A stretch of 64,000 nt of DNA from Selaginella tamariscina. Lineage: Eukaryota > Streptophyta > Lycopodiopsida > Selaginellales > Selaginellaceae. Within the stretch, counting starts at the first letter, position 1. Each line of letters starts with the position of its first letter. Where the stretch lies: the NCBI GenBank assembly GCA_003024785.1, contig PUQB01000088.1:1-64000 (forward strand), read 5' to 3'. The notes beneath the pieces are model-generated. The model was not told the origin of the DNA. It searched no databases and worked only from the letters and a program-made list of their open reading frames with translations. This document shows positions 25,061 through 37,398 of the stretch, piece by piece. Both the position numbers and the translations under genes were made by a program.

Positions 25061-27000
25061 GGACGCGTAGACAAGGCTAGGTACATTAGGCACTCGATGA
25101 GGTTGGGAAAGAAAACTTCTGTTGAGATACGTTGTCAGAATCTTCAAGAGGTGACAACAATGAGATGGCACCTGAAACCATAGGTGTACGTATAGGCTTG
25201 CAGTTGGACATCTCGAAGCGTGACAAGATCATTTTTCACATGTGATTGCTGATGAAGCTCATTATGGGTACCATCATGTCAACTTGAATTCTAAGGAAGG
25301 TGTTAACTTCAGCAAGGTCCTTCATCTCAAACCATTGAGAGAGACTACCATGTTGTTATTGAAAATCTCAAACATAAACGTTGAAATCAACGGTTGATCG
25401 ATGAAAGCCTCTAAAGCGAAAGAGCATCATCGAATTTTTTAGTATCAAACACGAGATCCTTGCTTAGGGTCGTAGAGTACTTTGTTGAGACGCCATGCAC
25501 GGCCAGAGCCAAAGAAATCGTTGGAAATGTGCATATTATCTCTTCTTGAAGGTTCACCATGGAGAAGAGATGTCTTGACATCTATTTGGTGAACTTGCCA
25601 TCATCAAGCATGGGCAAGAGCGAGAATGGTCCGAGGTCAATGACTACAGGAGAAAACGTTTCTCGATAGTCGAGGCCATGATTGAGTGAAACCTTTTGTT
25701 ACATGTCGAGCTTTGAACCGAGAAAGATTGCTGGAAGGATCCATGGTGCGTCGGAATACCCATTTGAAGTCCACGAGTTGTCAGTGAGGAGGTGTTGCAC
25801 ACTGGGTGAATGTTCGATTTTCGATGAGAGAATTCAACAGCAACAATGCATTGTGATGCATTAGAGCCAGTAGTGGCATCACAGAAAGTGAGAAGAACCA
25901 TGTCATCCACATACATGCAGAACTGAGCTTCATTCAAGAAGTTGGCGGAGTCTTCAATAACTTTTTGAGAGAGGAGTCATTGTTTAGGTCCTTCTAGGAC
26001 GGCAGGCATGCCACGAAGTTAACAAGGGGGGAGGGGTGGAGAATCAGGTGGAGAAAGGCTGGGAGGAGTAGGGTGGTGATAGAGGCTCGGGAAGAGTAGG
26101 AATAGGAGGTTCAATACATGGTTCAACATGAGAGTCACGTGAGTTTGTCAAAGCTTGGAGGGTTAGTAGGAACGAGGATGTCATCACGGAAAAAGTCGGA
26201 TGCATCTATAGTCGTTGGTCGTCGGTCGAGATGATCTTTATGAAAAACAACATCAATGTTGATAATGAGTTGGCGATGAAGTGAATCCCAAAGGCGATAA
26301 GCCTTGCGACTGTACTCTTTATCTTGCATTAGGCCGCATAAATCTAAGTGAACAAGTTCAAGGAGGGAGGCAAAGTTGTGGCGAGGATGTTTCCCAAGAA
26401 CAAATGATCCCCAAAATGGAGGAGTTGAGACCATCTATAAGAAAAAATCCTTTCACCATGCGATGCTTGATTAGCTCATCTAAAGCATGGTAATGAACAT
26501 GGCCCGAGGTGGCAATGCCATAGTTGACAAGGATCACTAAAAGGTTCTTCAACATCAATGTGCACAGTTTCATGATTGAAACCTCGTACAAATTGCCTCG
26601 TTAGATGCCTTGGACGTGACGTTGCATGTCTTCTTATCATAGAATGTGACTTGGATCCTATCAAAACACAACAACAACATCTTGGTCACAAACTTTGGCA
26701 ACTGATAGTAAATTGCGACACAATTCAAGAACGTGCATCGTGAGTAGGACACTTGCACTAAGAAAACAACAAATACAGGCCTCGTGCACGCCTCACCTTG
26801 AATCTGCCACTTTCAATGCAGTTTCGTCGACTCCACCGTGCTCCCAATCGCTGGCTCAACATCCTTGTCACTGATGATTCCATGCACCCCATACAACCGT
26901 GCCTATGTGGGACGCTTCCATAATACAAAGTCTTTGCCTTGGAAAGCAAAGGGTTTGACTGCAGCTTCATTGCTGTCGCAATACCTGCACCAGAGGAATT
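25060..27000 (-). mobile_element. Decayed Ty1/copia retrotransposon
   Basis: On the minus strand, from right to left, there are a gag N-terminal block near 26760-26960 (PFAFQGKDFVLWK, ARLYGVHGIISDKD), the pre-integrase region (MVKGFFLIDGLNSS near 26450), an integrase start (LELVHLDLCGLM near 26350), then KAYRLWDSLHRQLIINIDVVF. RT follows (RWVFRRTMDPSSNLSRFKAR, and YVDDMVLL near 25900), and MYLALSTRPDIYFATVAL near 25070. The gag-IN-RT-RNase H order is copia-type. Large internal deletions (most of the integrase core), frameshifts and lack of visible LTRs show an old dead copy. Confidence 0.7.
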
Positions 27001-27515
27001 CATTGAGCCGCCTTTACCCTAAATGCTTGAGCTTCCATGTTTGCAATTCTGAAGTAATAAACTTTCATCAAAAACACCAAAGCGGAGCGGCTGCTCGTAT
27101 ATATCTTCATGCCTATTTTACCTATTACAAACTTATAAACAACAGTTGCTCGTTAGAACCCACAACTCTTCCTTGTGTCCACGCCTCTCCTGCCACAGCA
27201 AAGCTTGCTTGCATACATACTGCTTGGCACCTCAGTAGCATTTGTATATCCAGGAAGGCCCCGCTTATAAACCTTTTTTATGGAAGCCCATTACATTACA
27301 CACGCACAAACAACGCATGCATAGTATACGCGCGTGCCCACACAGATGCATTCATGAATATATATTGTTTCAATCTACACTAACAGCCTGCAGCAGCCCG
27401 CAGCAGCCCGCAGCATACCCAACAATTCTGGATGCAAAAATGAGACAGCAGTGCAAGTGTATATGCATCTAAATATGAAATGTCATCTGTAAGCCACGAT
27501 CTACTTCATCCTTCT
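27000..27515. other. Intergenic segment partly duplicated from 28970-29345
   Basis: 27228-27262 and 28970-29007 share about 35 bp ('cacctcagtagcatttgtat'), and 27363-27410 and 29300-29335 share the 'tgtttcaatctacac...cagcccgcagca' block, with CAGCCCGCAG tripled here. The 181-codon plus-strand frame 26838-27383 runs through the copia remnant and this repeat and is not credible. Confidence 0.35.
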
Positions 27516-28750
27516 TCATGGTCCAAATCCAAAATCGGATCCATCTTCGTTTTCAGCTTCACCAATCGTCAAGACTGTATAGTTGTTTCACCAGCTAAAT
27601 CCATATCGACCTTACCATTTTACAGTAAGCTTTGAATTCCTTGGCATACACAAAACGCTCATACGGATACGCAACATGAATCTGCAATAAACATGTGTGT
27701 GTACCCACAGCCTCTCTCTCACACACAGGACACATACCTCTCCATGAAAGGTAATATTCAAACCAGCCTTGTTATTAAGGCACTGTGCTTGTATGCCATG
27801 TATAACCCAGCCAGAATATACCCTGACTGCAGTTTAGAAATCTCCATCCTCAAATACAAGTACGAAACTTGATACGCACGCACATATACGTAGAAGAACC
27901 TTAAAATTATTATGTTGCCACGTGAAAAGTCTAAAGTGGCTAAAACATTTTAATTAATTAATAATTCATTGCATGTGATAGGTTTACAGAAATTAAAGTA
28001 AGCTAATCTAAAAGTTGGCTTCAAATAATATTTAACCCATCCTCACATACAGCTCCTGATTGAACAAACATCTAATGTCTTTGCTGTATCCGAGCATAAT
28101 ACGGCCATATAAATTGTAGAGATCTGTCGTGCGTGTGTATAAATGAAAAACACACACTCTCTATGCCGTACGGAAACAGAATGTAATATGCATACGAACA
28201 GCTCATATGATAACAAAGGACACATCTAATTGTGTTGCGTAAATACATATATAAATAAGCTTTCTATACTGCTACATAAAAGAATAAATGGAAAACGATC
28301 GGAACCGAGCTTCCGTTGCTCCTTGTTTAACTTCCAAATCCCAAACCCCTCGTACCCAGTCCTCCGCGTGTTGATGGTCCATGAGAAGCAAAGTAGTGTA
28401 TCTTATTCCACATCCAAAGCCCAAAATAGAACTCCATAAGGCAAAATCTCTATAGGGAAGCCAGTGTACACCTCCAAACCAGTCGTTATCATCAATTCAC
28501 CAGTCACCCATGCTAAATCGTCCGTTATTCCTTGAGGTAATACGTTATCATGCGAGTCCAGGTCCTGGTCACCGCTGTATACATAGCCTACGAGTTCGTT
28601 TCCTCCAACACCTACCTTCACATTGTACCCACCCTCCACTAGTTCCATTTCGTACTTGATCAGACAGTCCATCAGAAGAGCATCCTGAAGACTATGAAGT
28701 GTTCCCTCTGCGACAGTGGTGGCAGCTCCTCCCATTCCCCTGTGCAAGCA
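27516..28750 (-). CDS. Putative multi-exon gene, product unrecognised
   Basis: Several minus-strand segments look like exons with consensus splice sites. About 28744-28617 encodes GMGGAATTVAEGTLHSLQD and LIKYEMELVEGGYNVK, between a GCACAG acceptor and a GTAGGT donor. 27681-27616 encodes AYPYERFVYAKEFKAYCKM between TTGCAG and GTAAGG. A last segment at 27574-27516 starts after ATACAG. The frame at 28617-28403 (VGGNELVGYVYSGDQ, GLEVYTGFPIEILPYG) could be exon or retained intron. I recognise no domain. It lies just downstream of the reticulon gene on the same strand and might be further exons of an unrelated neighbour. Low confidence in structure. Confidence 0.3.
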
Positions 28751-29166
28751 AGGGTTTAACCAACTATAAAATGGTAAAAGTCACTATGTGACATTCAGCT
28801 CCGGCTCGCACTTGCCATAATCCCCTGCCGCCTTGGAAGTGCTTGATTAATCGCGAAGATCTGCGGAAACTTGTGGGTTCTAATGAGCAACTTGGATGTA
28901 GGCATCGTCCCCCACCATATCAAGGTGCATACGTGAGTGGTTTCCAATACTTGGAGGTTGTGGCTTCATACTGCTGGCACCTCAGTAGCATTTGTATATC
29001 CAGAAAGGTCAGTATAAGTTCCACCAGTTCACTCCGCAGTCCCAAGTCTGTCTCTCTCGGTCTTTTAGCAGCTAGTTAGGAGAGCCCTTCTTTTTAATGG
29101 AATATACCTTCCTTTAAATAACACATAATATCAAGTAAAATACGTTTTAAAGCGTGAGTGTGTATG

Positions 29167-29204
<38 letters not shown>

Positions 29205-29561
29205 GTAGGTTCCTTCAAGTCTCATGTTTAATGTGTATACACAACGCATACATATACATAAAGCTATAAATTCAAAGATTATATATATGTATATATATAA
29301 TTGTTTCAATCTACACAAGCAGCCCGCAGCAATTCTAATAATATCCGGGGACGCACAAAATAAATGAATACCTAAAGACCAGGCGCAATTGTAAGAATTG
29401 AAGGTGCTCTTTCTTGTAAGATATCTGTGACCGGCTAACAATGTCATGCTTTGTTTATTTTTATGCGGATAATATAAATTCCATATACGTAAACCCTCCA
29501 TAACCAGGAAATGAAGCCAATGAGTTAAGCATTCAAGAGAACTATATACACATACCCGTTG

Positions 29562-31779
29562 CTAATGTTCTTTTTTAAACTGCAGCCAGGTTAATTGAAG
29601 CATCCACAGAACTGCCACGGAGGTTTGGTACTGCCTGAATGCCACCAGACACAAAAAGGCTGCACTATTTAAATGCAAACATGAATATGACACATCTCTC
29701 TCTCATGATTGCCTTACCAACCAAAGCCTTGAAGAAACAGTAGACACATTCCATATAAGGATGGCACCAACACATGCTACAACTTTCTTGTGTGTGCAGT
29801 TGTTCCAAACCAACCACAACTGAGAAAGAAAGTGATTACCTGCATTTTCACGTTAGTGACTATTTCAAGCTCTGTGTGTGTGTGTGTGTGTGAATGTACG
29901 TACACCCACAGACCGTACCTTGCTCATGTAATTGCGATGAGTAGGCCATGTAAACCTTTCGGTATCAAGAAAGCTCCAAAGTATGCTGCACTCAAAGTTT
30001 TCTTTCTTGATATCAAAAAAATCATCATTTACGGACTGTATAATCGAGACTCTTTATGTATATATTCTGTATGTAACAAAACCTTATACTGGTTCGAACT
30101 TATGACCATCAGTAAGATAAATATTCAAAGACGACTTACCAATTCGGAAAATGTTCCACAGTGACATCCAATAGCCTGCAGTGCCAAACACATAATGCCA
30201 ATGCAACTGCAAAACATCATATTATACATCATACAGATATGTGTATCGAACAATGCGTCTACGTATACATACATATATGCATACAGACACACATTGTATG
30301 CCCATTTTCCCATCTACATTTCACGTAACTTATTTTGCTCACCTTTAGAGTTGTTCCTGGATCACCAGAGAAAAGCTGTGAGAGCTTCACAAGGACACAG
30401 TTTATAGCCGTAGAACTTCCCGCATCAACTCCAAAGCGGCTGTCTCGTTTAGTTTCCAGGAATTTTCCGTCGCGGATGGCAATCTGCACGAGAAGATTAA
30501 TATATCGTTATGTCTATATAAAGATATGAGCGCATACATACATACATATATTACCTTTGAAAAAATTAATCCTGAAGAAAACTGCTGACAAATAGATTAG
30601 CGCAATGTACGACAGAGCAGTAACAATGCTGCCAAGAGAACATGTATGTAAGCATGTACATGTTTATATACATTCATATGACACATAAATCACGCTTATG
30701 ATACTCACTTAAAATGCATGTCTTGCATATATGACGCAGACAAGATGCAGAAAGCACCCACTCCAAATATGAGTGTTGACCTTGCATAGTCGCGCCACAG
30801 GATCACGTCAGCTGCATAAGAAAGAAGTAAAAAGTTACAATCAATTCAATCCAAGAGCATACTTACTTATAGATTGTGACCATCCCCTTTCTGAGTTTGC
30901 TCTGCAACAGATGCTTAACTATTAGCAGACACCCGGGATATACACACATATCATGAGTAATAATAGGAATATAGATCAACATGGGAGTGTCTCTCTCTCT
31001 CTCTACACACACACGGGGGGGCACACACATTACCTCTTTCAGGACGTCTCTGACCAAAATAACGAGGAGACCGACCCGAGGATGATTCCGGAACCGGACT
31101 GCTGCGCCAGTGAAAGAAAACGAACCGGAAGCGATGCAAAGAGCTCGGCGCTTTCTGTTTCAAAGGACGAGGGCTGTTCTGAACAGGACCAATTTCAGAA
31201 TGAATTTCCACTGGCTCGACTTTGACAGCCACAGGCGTAGAGCACGACCTCCTTACAGGATTAACCGGATCTACATTGCTCTTCTCCTTCATCGCATCAA
31301 TCTGCGGAGAGGCAATCTCTCGCCGGTTGCTCGCACATTCTCCTGGTCTTCTAAACGAGAGATTTTCTCATACCTCAATCGCCTCGGGCTCCCGCGCGCG
31401 GATTTCTTCTCAGAAGCAGTTTTCTGCTCTTCCGCAGCGATTTTCCTCCGTTGTCCGATCCTTCGAGACAGCATTTCGCCCTCGTCTCCCTGCATTCCTT
31501 CCACGGCAAGCCGGACACGATCCGAGACTGCTCTTCGAAAAACCCTACCTTGCTGCTCCTCGACCAAACCGCGACCTTCCTGCGACAATGTTCTTCGAAA
31601 GATCCTACTTTGCTGCTCCTCGATCGAAATGTTATTCTCCTGCGGGAGATTCGTCGGCAAAGCCTGGATTGATGAAGCGCAGTTCCGGAGAACGAAGGAG
31701 ACGAGATTGAAGCTGAGATCGAAGAGGATGAAGTGGATTGAGGCGATGGCGCTCTCCTGGCGACCTGCATTGGTGACAT
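29562..31779 (-). CDS. Reticulon-like (RTNLB) membrane protein, about nine exons
   Basis: Plant reticulons insert hairpin membrane segments into tubular ER and bend it. From the minus strand, exon 1 (about 31779-31034) encodes a basic/Ser-rich N-terminal region; its frame is ambiguous because two frames are open. Then: exon 2, 30901-30867; exon 3, 30811-30709 (DVILWRDYARSTLIFGVGA, the reticulon signature); exon 4, 30628-30555 (IVTALSYIALIYLSAVFF); exon 5, 30483-30343 (CVLVKLSQLFSGDPGTTLK); exon 6, 30206-30140 (AGYWMSLWNIFRIG); exon 7, about 30006-29919 (AAYFGAFLIPK, then VYMAYSSQLHEQ after a +1 slip at a GG); exon 8, 29820-29718 (CTHKKVVACVGAILIWN); and a last exon ending at 29562. Most joins are in frame with GT-AG sites. 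Exon 2 runs into a stop as read, and exon 7 has one extra base. Long plant reticulons with N-terminal extensions (B17/B21-like) are the nearest type I can recall. Confidence 0.75.
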
Positions 31780-31859
31780 CCTCGCTAAGAACCCTATGGC
31801 TTCTGACCTAATCTCCGTGCGGTGATGTTGACTGACCGTTGGCGATTCAAAAAGCATCT

Positions 31860-32533
31860 CGCTTTACAAAGGAATGTTTTTTTTTGTAGAATTTAAAACT
31901 TCACTTTTATTTTGAGTTAGGGTTGACACTAACCCTAAGTTGGGGTTTAAAATAATTTAATTTTTAGCATATTACAAATATAAAAATCTAAAAAATAATT
32001 CAAAATTAATCAATAACATTTATTAAATAACAGTGTTTTGATATAAATTTTTACTGAAGTAAATCCAAAAGTTAACCATATATTTAGTTATTTGTGTTAT
32101 GGAAATTAAATGTAGCAATTGGAATAAAATAAATCAAATAAACAAATGTTAGTAAATGCTATAATTTATTAAATAAATATGTTATATATGTTAAATCAAT
32201 TTACTTAATTATACTATAATATATCAAACATTAAAATAAAATTACTTAGAATTATACTATAATTATCTATAATATATGAAATATAAATGTTAAATAGAAT
32301 TTAACTATATATATCAAACATTAAAAATCCTATCACTTAAACTTACATTATAATTAACATTTCATTTAGGGTATATTCTTAATATATACTTCATTTAATT
32401 AGGGATGTTTTAAACCTTTTTATCATTATAATTGTTTAGAAATCTTAAAAGTAAAATATAATATAAACTATCTAATTAAAATATATCTTTAATACATTAC
32501 AACCATAAGATATTGTAATTAAAATTGTTCACA
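31860..32533. other. AT-rich intergenic DNA
   Basis: Very AT-rich, with TTAGGGTT/AACCCTAA words near 31915-31945. No gene or repeat boundary is seen before the LTR at 32534. Confidence 0.5.
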
Positions 32534-32692
32534 TGTGAGAGCTCGGAATATAGAAATGTGTATATCCATTAGTTCAGAAACCCTAACTTATATACAAGAG
32601 CGTGGTCCAGATTGAATCCAATCCGACGGCTATCAAAATCCACTACGCTAATAATAGTATGTGCACATGCAGCCGTACACGTGGATCTTACA
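32534..32692 (-). repeat. 3' LTR, gypsy copy 2
   Basis: 159 bp, TG...CA. It is followed inside by the polypurine tract at 32693-32709 (minus strand GAGAGGAGGGGATGA). It equals the other LTR except for a missing AG in 'gagcgagtgg'. Confidence 0.9.
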
Positions 32693-32724
32693 TCATCCCC
32701 TCCTCTCGGAAGGGTGTAAGTTGG

Positions 32725-35700
32725 TTAGGGTTCTCTTGTAGACGGGCCCGGATCTGGAGGAACATCAGGAGGAGGCACTGGTGGATCTGTAGGCGGCACA
32801 ACTTGTTCCCGTTGCACAAAATGCTTCAACCGTTGTACATGTACAATCTCCGGAGGATCGGGTTGAATGTCGTGCCGAACCTCATAAACCTGTGGCCCTA
32901 CTTGCCGTAGCACTCGATACGGTCCTTTCCACTGAGGAAGGAGACTCTTAGCTAAACCACGTACCGTAAGCTTGGGAAAACGAACCAACACCAGTTCATC
33001 AACCTTGTACTCCGCAGGAGGACGATGATGCGAGTTGTAGCGTTGTTGTTGTCCTACTTGTACGCGGCCCAAGTGTTCTGCTGACTCCGCACGAACCAAT
33101 GGAAGATGCTCGTCAGATACCGATCCCACGACCTAGCATCAGCAGCTCGTAACCGAGAAGGCAAACCCAACTCCGTTGGCAACACCGGGTCATGACCATA
33201 CAAAAGCTTATATGGAAGTACCAATGGAACTTTGAACTCCAGTGACATAAGCATATCGGAGAGACGGCAGATAACCATCCCAATCTGAATGTTGAAAGTT
33301 CACATACTTTGCGATCATCCCCTTGAAGGTTCTGACGCCGTTCCACTAAACCATCTGTCTGAGGATGATAAGCACTTGTGAAAGTGTGGCGTATCCCTAA
33401 TCGAGATGTCAAAACATGAAATGCCTCAGCCATAAATGCGGACCATTATCCGAGAGAATTCGCTCCGGACAAGAATGCTGAAACACGACCCGATTCAGGA
33501 GAAACTGACCAACAGCAGAAGCAGTCGCACTAGCAAGAGCACCAACTTCTACCCAACGAGTTAGGTAATCAGAAGCAATAATAACGTACTCGTTACCAGC
33601 AGTTGACCGCGGAAAAGGTCCCATCAAATCAAATGCCACCAATTCAAACGGACGAGAAACTGCAATTGACTCCAACCGTCCTTCCGAAGCACATGGGGGA
33701 GTATTGCGAGCTTGGCACCACACACAGCTACGCACATACCGAATCACATCTCCTCGCAACTCCGGCCAATAGAAAGATCTGCAGCTTCTCCATCACCCGA
33801 CGATGTCCCATGTGCCCGCCAAGAATAGGAGAGTCATGGTAAGCATGGAGGAAGCGTGGAATGAAGATTGAAGGCACCACCAACCGCAAAGGATCATCTG
33901 GATCAGTCCCCACAAAATAAAGAAGGTCATCCTGAAGGCGATACTGTGAATGTAAATGCCTGAAAGGCAAGTCATCAGCAAGTGATGCAGGATTCTCANC
34001 AAACCCATCACGAAGCCTTCGAATCCACGACTCAACCTTTTGAGCTTCCCGAACCTCATCCAACGACGGCAAATCTAACTCTGCATTCTGTGGACACTGA
34101 ATGTCAAGCACAGCAACTGCTGATGGTACAGAATCTTCATCCAAAAAGTCCACTAAAGCTGGAACAACTGGTTCCTCTGGGGCAACAGAAGAAGAGAAGG
34201 TGGAAGAGGTGCCCAAGAAAGAGCATCAGCATCAGCCATGGAACTCCCTGGACGATGAACAACTTCAAAGTCGTAAATTTGAAGTTTCAAGGCCCACCGA
34301 GCAGTACGACCAATCAAATTCTTCCGCTTTAACAACGAAGTGACCACTGCATGATCGCCTTCCAACAACGTCCGCGAACCATGCAAGTAGGCATGGAGCT
34401 TCTCAAACCCCAAACTGCTGCTAGACACTCCTTTTCTGTTGTGGAGTAATTCACCTCTGCTGGCTGCAATGTACGGCTGATGTACGCAATGGGATGTCGT
34501 TGGCCAGGAACACTTGTATTCACCTGCATCAATACGCCCCGAGGCCGATGTCAGAAGCATCTACACGCAGGATGAAAGGACGGGTGTAATCCGGGTACGC
34601 CAAAACTGGAGGAGTCGTCAACAACTCTTTGAGATCTGCAAATGCCTGCTTGCAATCTTAGACCAAACAAAAGAAGTCATTGACGATTTCAACAACGCGC
34701 GCAACGGTGCAGTACGATCTGAAAGATGATCCACAAAACGACCCAGATAATGTACCTTGCCAAGAAAGCGTTGCACATCATTCACACACTTTGGCGTAGG
34801 GAACTTCAAAAACTGCAACTAGTTTGTCAGGATCGACTTGCAAACCTTCACGTGAAATGCGATAACCCAGATAAGTGGTGTCCTTTGATCCAAACACACA
34901 CTTAGATGGCTTCAACTTCAAACCAACTTCCCACAACCGATCCAAAACCTTACGTACATCACCAACATGCTCTTCCCATGTTCCATCCGAATGGATCAAA
35001 ACATCATCGATGAAATCGGCAGTCACCTCCGGCATGTCGCAAAGAACCTCGTCCATCATACGTTGAAAAGTTGCTGGAGCATTGCTCAAACCGAAAGGCA
35101 TCACCAAGAACTCGTACAGGCCAAATGGTGTCCGCAAAGCAGTCTTGGGAATGTCCATATCAGCCATCGGAACTTGCCAATATCCAGATGCGAGATCTAA
35201 CTTGGTGAACCAACGGCTCCGCCCCAATCGATCCAAAAGGTCTGCAGTATGAGGAAGTGGGTACACATCTGAGACGGTTACCTCATTTAATGGGCGATAG
35301 TCAATGCAGAATCGAACGCTCCCATCAGGCTTCGTCACAAGGTGAGGTTCGCACGCCCAAGGACTTCGAGATTTTTGGATAACACCCTTCTCCAACATCT
35401 CTTTGACATTCGCTCGTAAGATCTTGAGCTCCTTTGGTGACCGACGCCGAACAGGTACCTTGATTGGCCTAGCATCTCCAGTTGGAATAGGGTGGCGTGT
35501 CGCAATCTTGGCCCCAGATGACAAGTCGAAGTTGAAAAGATCAGCATACTCCTTCTTGAGTTGATCAACAACTAAGCACGCGATCATCTGATGGATCCAG
35601 AGAAGGAAAGGAAGAGCATGAAGGAAAAATGGTTGGAAACAGGGGTGAGACAAAAGTGATAGAAGCAGAGGTGGAAGTAGATGGACGAAGTGGAATAGAA

Positions 35701-36060
35701 GTAAGAGGAATGGAAGAAATGAGGGAGAGTCAAACAAGGGGGAGACTTCTCAAAGTCACACTTGGCATGATTGCGAGTTAACCAATCCATACCAAGAATA
35801 AGGTGAAAAGCTTGACTCGGCACCACCCGCAAAGATTGAAGCTCGAGCTCACGATCATCCACACGAACAACAATGTCCACTTCATCTCGCGAACAAGCAT
35901 GAGTATGTCCGTTGTCGTACAGAATGAAGACTGGTTCTTCCCACGACGCAAATGAAGGCTACAACGTGTAGCAACAAATTGAGAAACAGAGGACAAACTT
36001 GAACCTGTATCCACCAAATACTAAAAGGAAAACAGGACGTGGCGTGTGATTAAAACGAGC
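32725..36060 (-). pseudogene. gypsy pol, copy 2, few breaks
   Basis: Minus-strand order: protease active site VDTGSSLSSVS near 36005, and LGMDWLTRNHAKCDFE near 35790. RT sits in one long frame, 35737-34778, with KPDGSVRFCIDYRPLNE, LDLASGYWQVP, MPFGLSNAPATFQRMMDE and catalytic FIDDVLIHSD. RNase H is at about 34560-34150, with [12 protein letters not shown] and HRPGSSMADADALS. Integrase runs from about 33900 (HMGHRR...CVWCQ zinc part) through FDLMGPFPRSTAGNEYVII and LSDNGP to TDGLVER. The C-terminal part (33129-32725) has ELVLVRFPKL and a Pro-rich end, DVPPDPGPSTREP, at the stop. Frameshifts near 33330, 33450, 34010 (an N) and 34400-34650 interrupt it. It has no chromodomain. Confidence 0.85.
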
Positions 36061-36202
36061 TTGAAAAGTGAAAACCGGATGATTTGGTGCCGAGTGAACC
36101 CTTGATGATACTCTTGAAAGAAAGACGGAGGGGTCACTAATTTATTCGCACGAGGACCTCCTCTACTCATGCGATTCGTCGTTTCCCGGAAGATCCACTG
36201 CA

Positions 36203-37199
36203 TCACAACCTTCCACTATAGCAGCACCAAATCGGACGCTGTTGACGCCATGGCTCCATCCTGGAAATGGGGGACGCCAATCGGAAATCGTTGACAGCGC
36301 CGATACGTGTGTCCAACCTCATCACACGCCCAACAACGAACTGCACGTCCACGTCCTCGTCCACGGGGCCCACCTTGTGCTGGTACACGAGCGGCAACAG
36401 CCTCAACCTCCATCGGAGCAGAGGTCCATCCCCAAACATGAAGTGGAACGAGAGCACGTGAAGGTGCAAGTGGGAGAGGTGACGACTCATATCGTTGCGC
36501 CAGCTCAAACATCATCAAAAGTCACTGGAGCTAGTGCATGCACAAGCCCCACAAGGTCTTGACGAAGTGCTAGCCACAACATACCTAACTTGATGCGTTC
36601 CGACATGTTAGGTTCTGCACGCAGCAAAAGGCTTCGAAAGCGAACACCACAACTGCATCACCGACTCAGATGGTTCCTGACGAATACGATGCAACTGCTG
36701 AAAAGCATCATCATAATCGTCCGCATGCCAAATGCACGTTTGAAGATCTCTGGAAGAATATTCCAATCTCCACGAGTTGCAACGTCCAGACCATTGTACC
36801 CACTGCAACGCCGTCCTTGAAGACAAGTAGGAAACTCGCGCAAACACTGAGCACCGTCCCACGAATGATATGTGGCAACCACAATAAAGTGGTCAAACCA
36901 ATGGTACACATCATCTCCAGGATTTCCGCGAAAGAAATCCGGCGGACACGGGGTTTGCAACATGAGTAGGAGGAGTACCTGGACTGTGAATGCTGCATCA
37001 ACTGAGAATGATTGTTCAGTTGCACACGCATGGCATCCAACAATTGCATGAGTAACTGCTCCACAGACAAGGGATTTGCCTGTTGTGGATTCAATGGACG
37101 AAGAAGAGACAAAATCCACAAGAAAAGAATAGATCTAGATAATGGAAAAGCTAGACCTAAGAAGACAAAGAAATTGATAAAAGACACAAATCCGAGCAC
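36203..37199 (-). pseudogene. gypsy gag, copy 2, frameshifted
   Basis: The frames carry QANPLSVEQLLMQLLDAMRV, then PDFFRGNPGDDVYHWFDHF and LREFPTCLQG (gag core), then QQLHRIRQEPSESVMQ. A Pro/Arg-rich linker precedes the intact zinc knuckle CWACDEVGHTYRRC near 36330. At least three frame changes separate the blocks. Spacing to the protease frame indicates a gag-pol arrangement like the plus-strand element. Confidence 0.8.
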
Positions 37200-37237
37200 T
37201 CTGTAGGGACAATTAGAGGTGCCCCTCGCCTCACCAA

Positions 37238-37398
37238 TGTGAGAGCTCGGAATATAGAAATGTGTATATCCATTAGTTCAGAAACCCTAACTTATATACA
37301 AGAGCGAGTGGTCCAGATTGAATCCAATCCGACGGCTATCAAAATCCACTACGCTAATAATAGTATGTGCACATGCAGCCGTACACGTGGATCTTACA
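37238..37398 (-). repeat. 5' LTR, gypsy copy 2
   Basis: 161 bp, TG...CA. On the minus strand the first bases after it are TTGGTGAGGCGAGG, a one-base-deleted version of the alanine-type PBS. Confidence 0.9.

Larger units (their letters stand above)
32534..37398 (-). mobile_element. Compact Ty3/gypsy retrotransposon, copy 2 (young)
   Basis: 4.87 kb, same family as 9014-13474. The LTRs are 159 and 161 bp and appear identical apart from a 2-bp gap, which implies recent insertion. The interior is more complete than copy 1, with a long RT ORF and full gag. The flanks TCACA (left) and TTATG (right) do not match. The base right after its right LTR (37399) is also the first base homologous to the duplicated cassette that restarts near 50163. 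One N occurs near 33999. Confidence 0.9.

Noticed and set aside
26838..27383. 181-codon plus-strand ORF
   Set aside because: It runs antisense through a copia gag remnant and a local duplication; no domain or codon pattern supports it.
28230..28439. Plus-strand ORF of 69 codons
   Set aside because: Antisense to the putative exons at 28403-28750; composition unremarkable.
29094..29501. 135-codon minus-strand ORF
   Set aside because: Most of it is translated (TA)n and (GTATA)n microsatellite; lies after the reticulon stop.
31222..31811. Plus-strand ORFs of 162 and 233 codons
   Set aside because: Antisense shadows of the GC-richer first exon of the reticulon gene.
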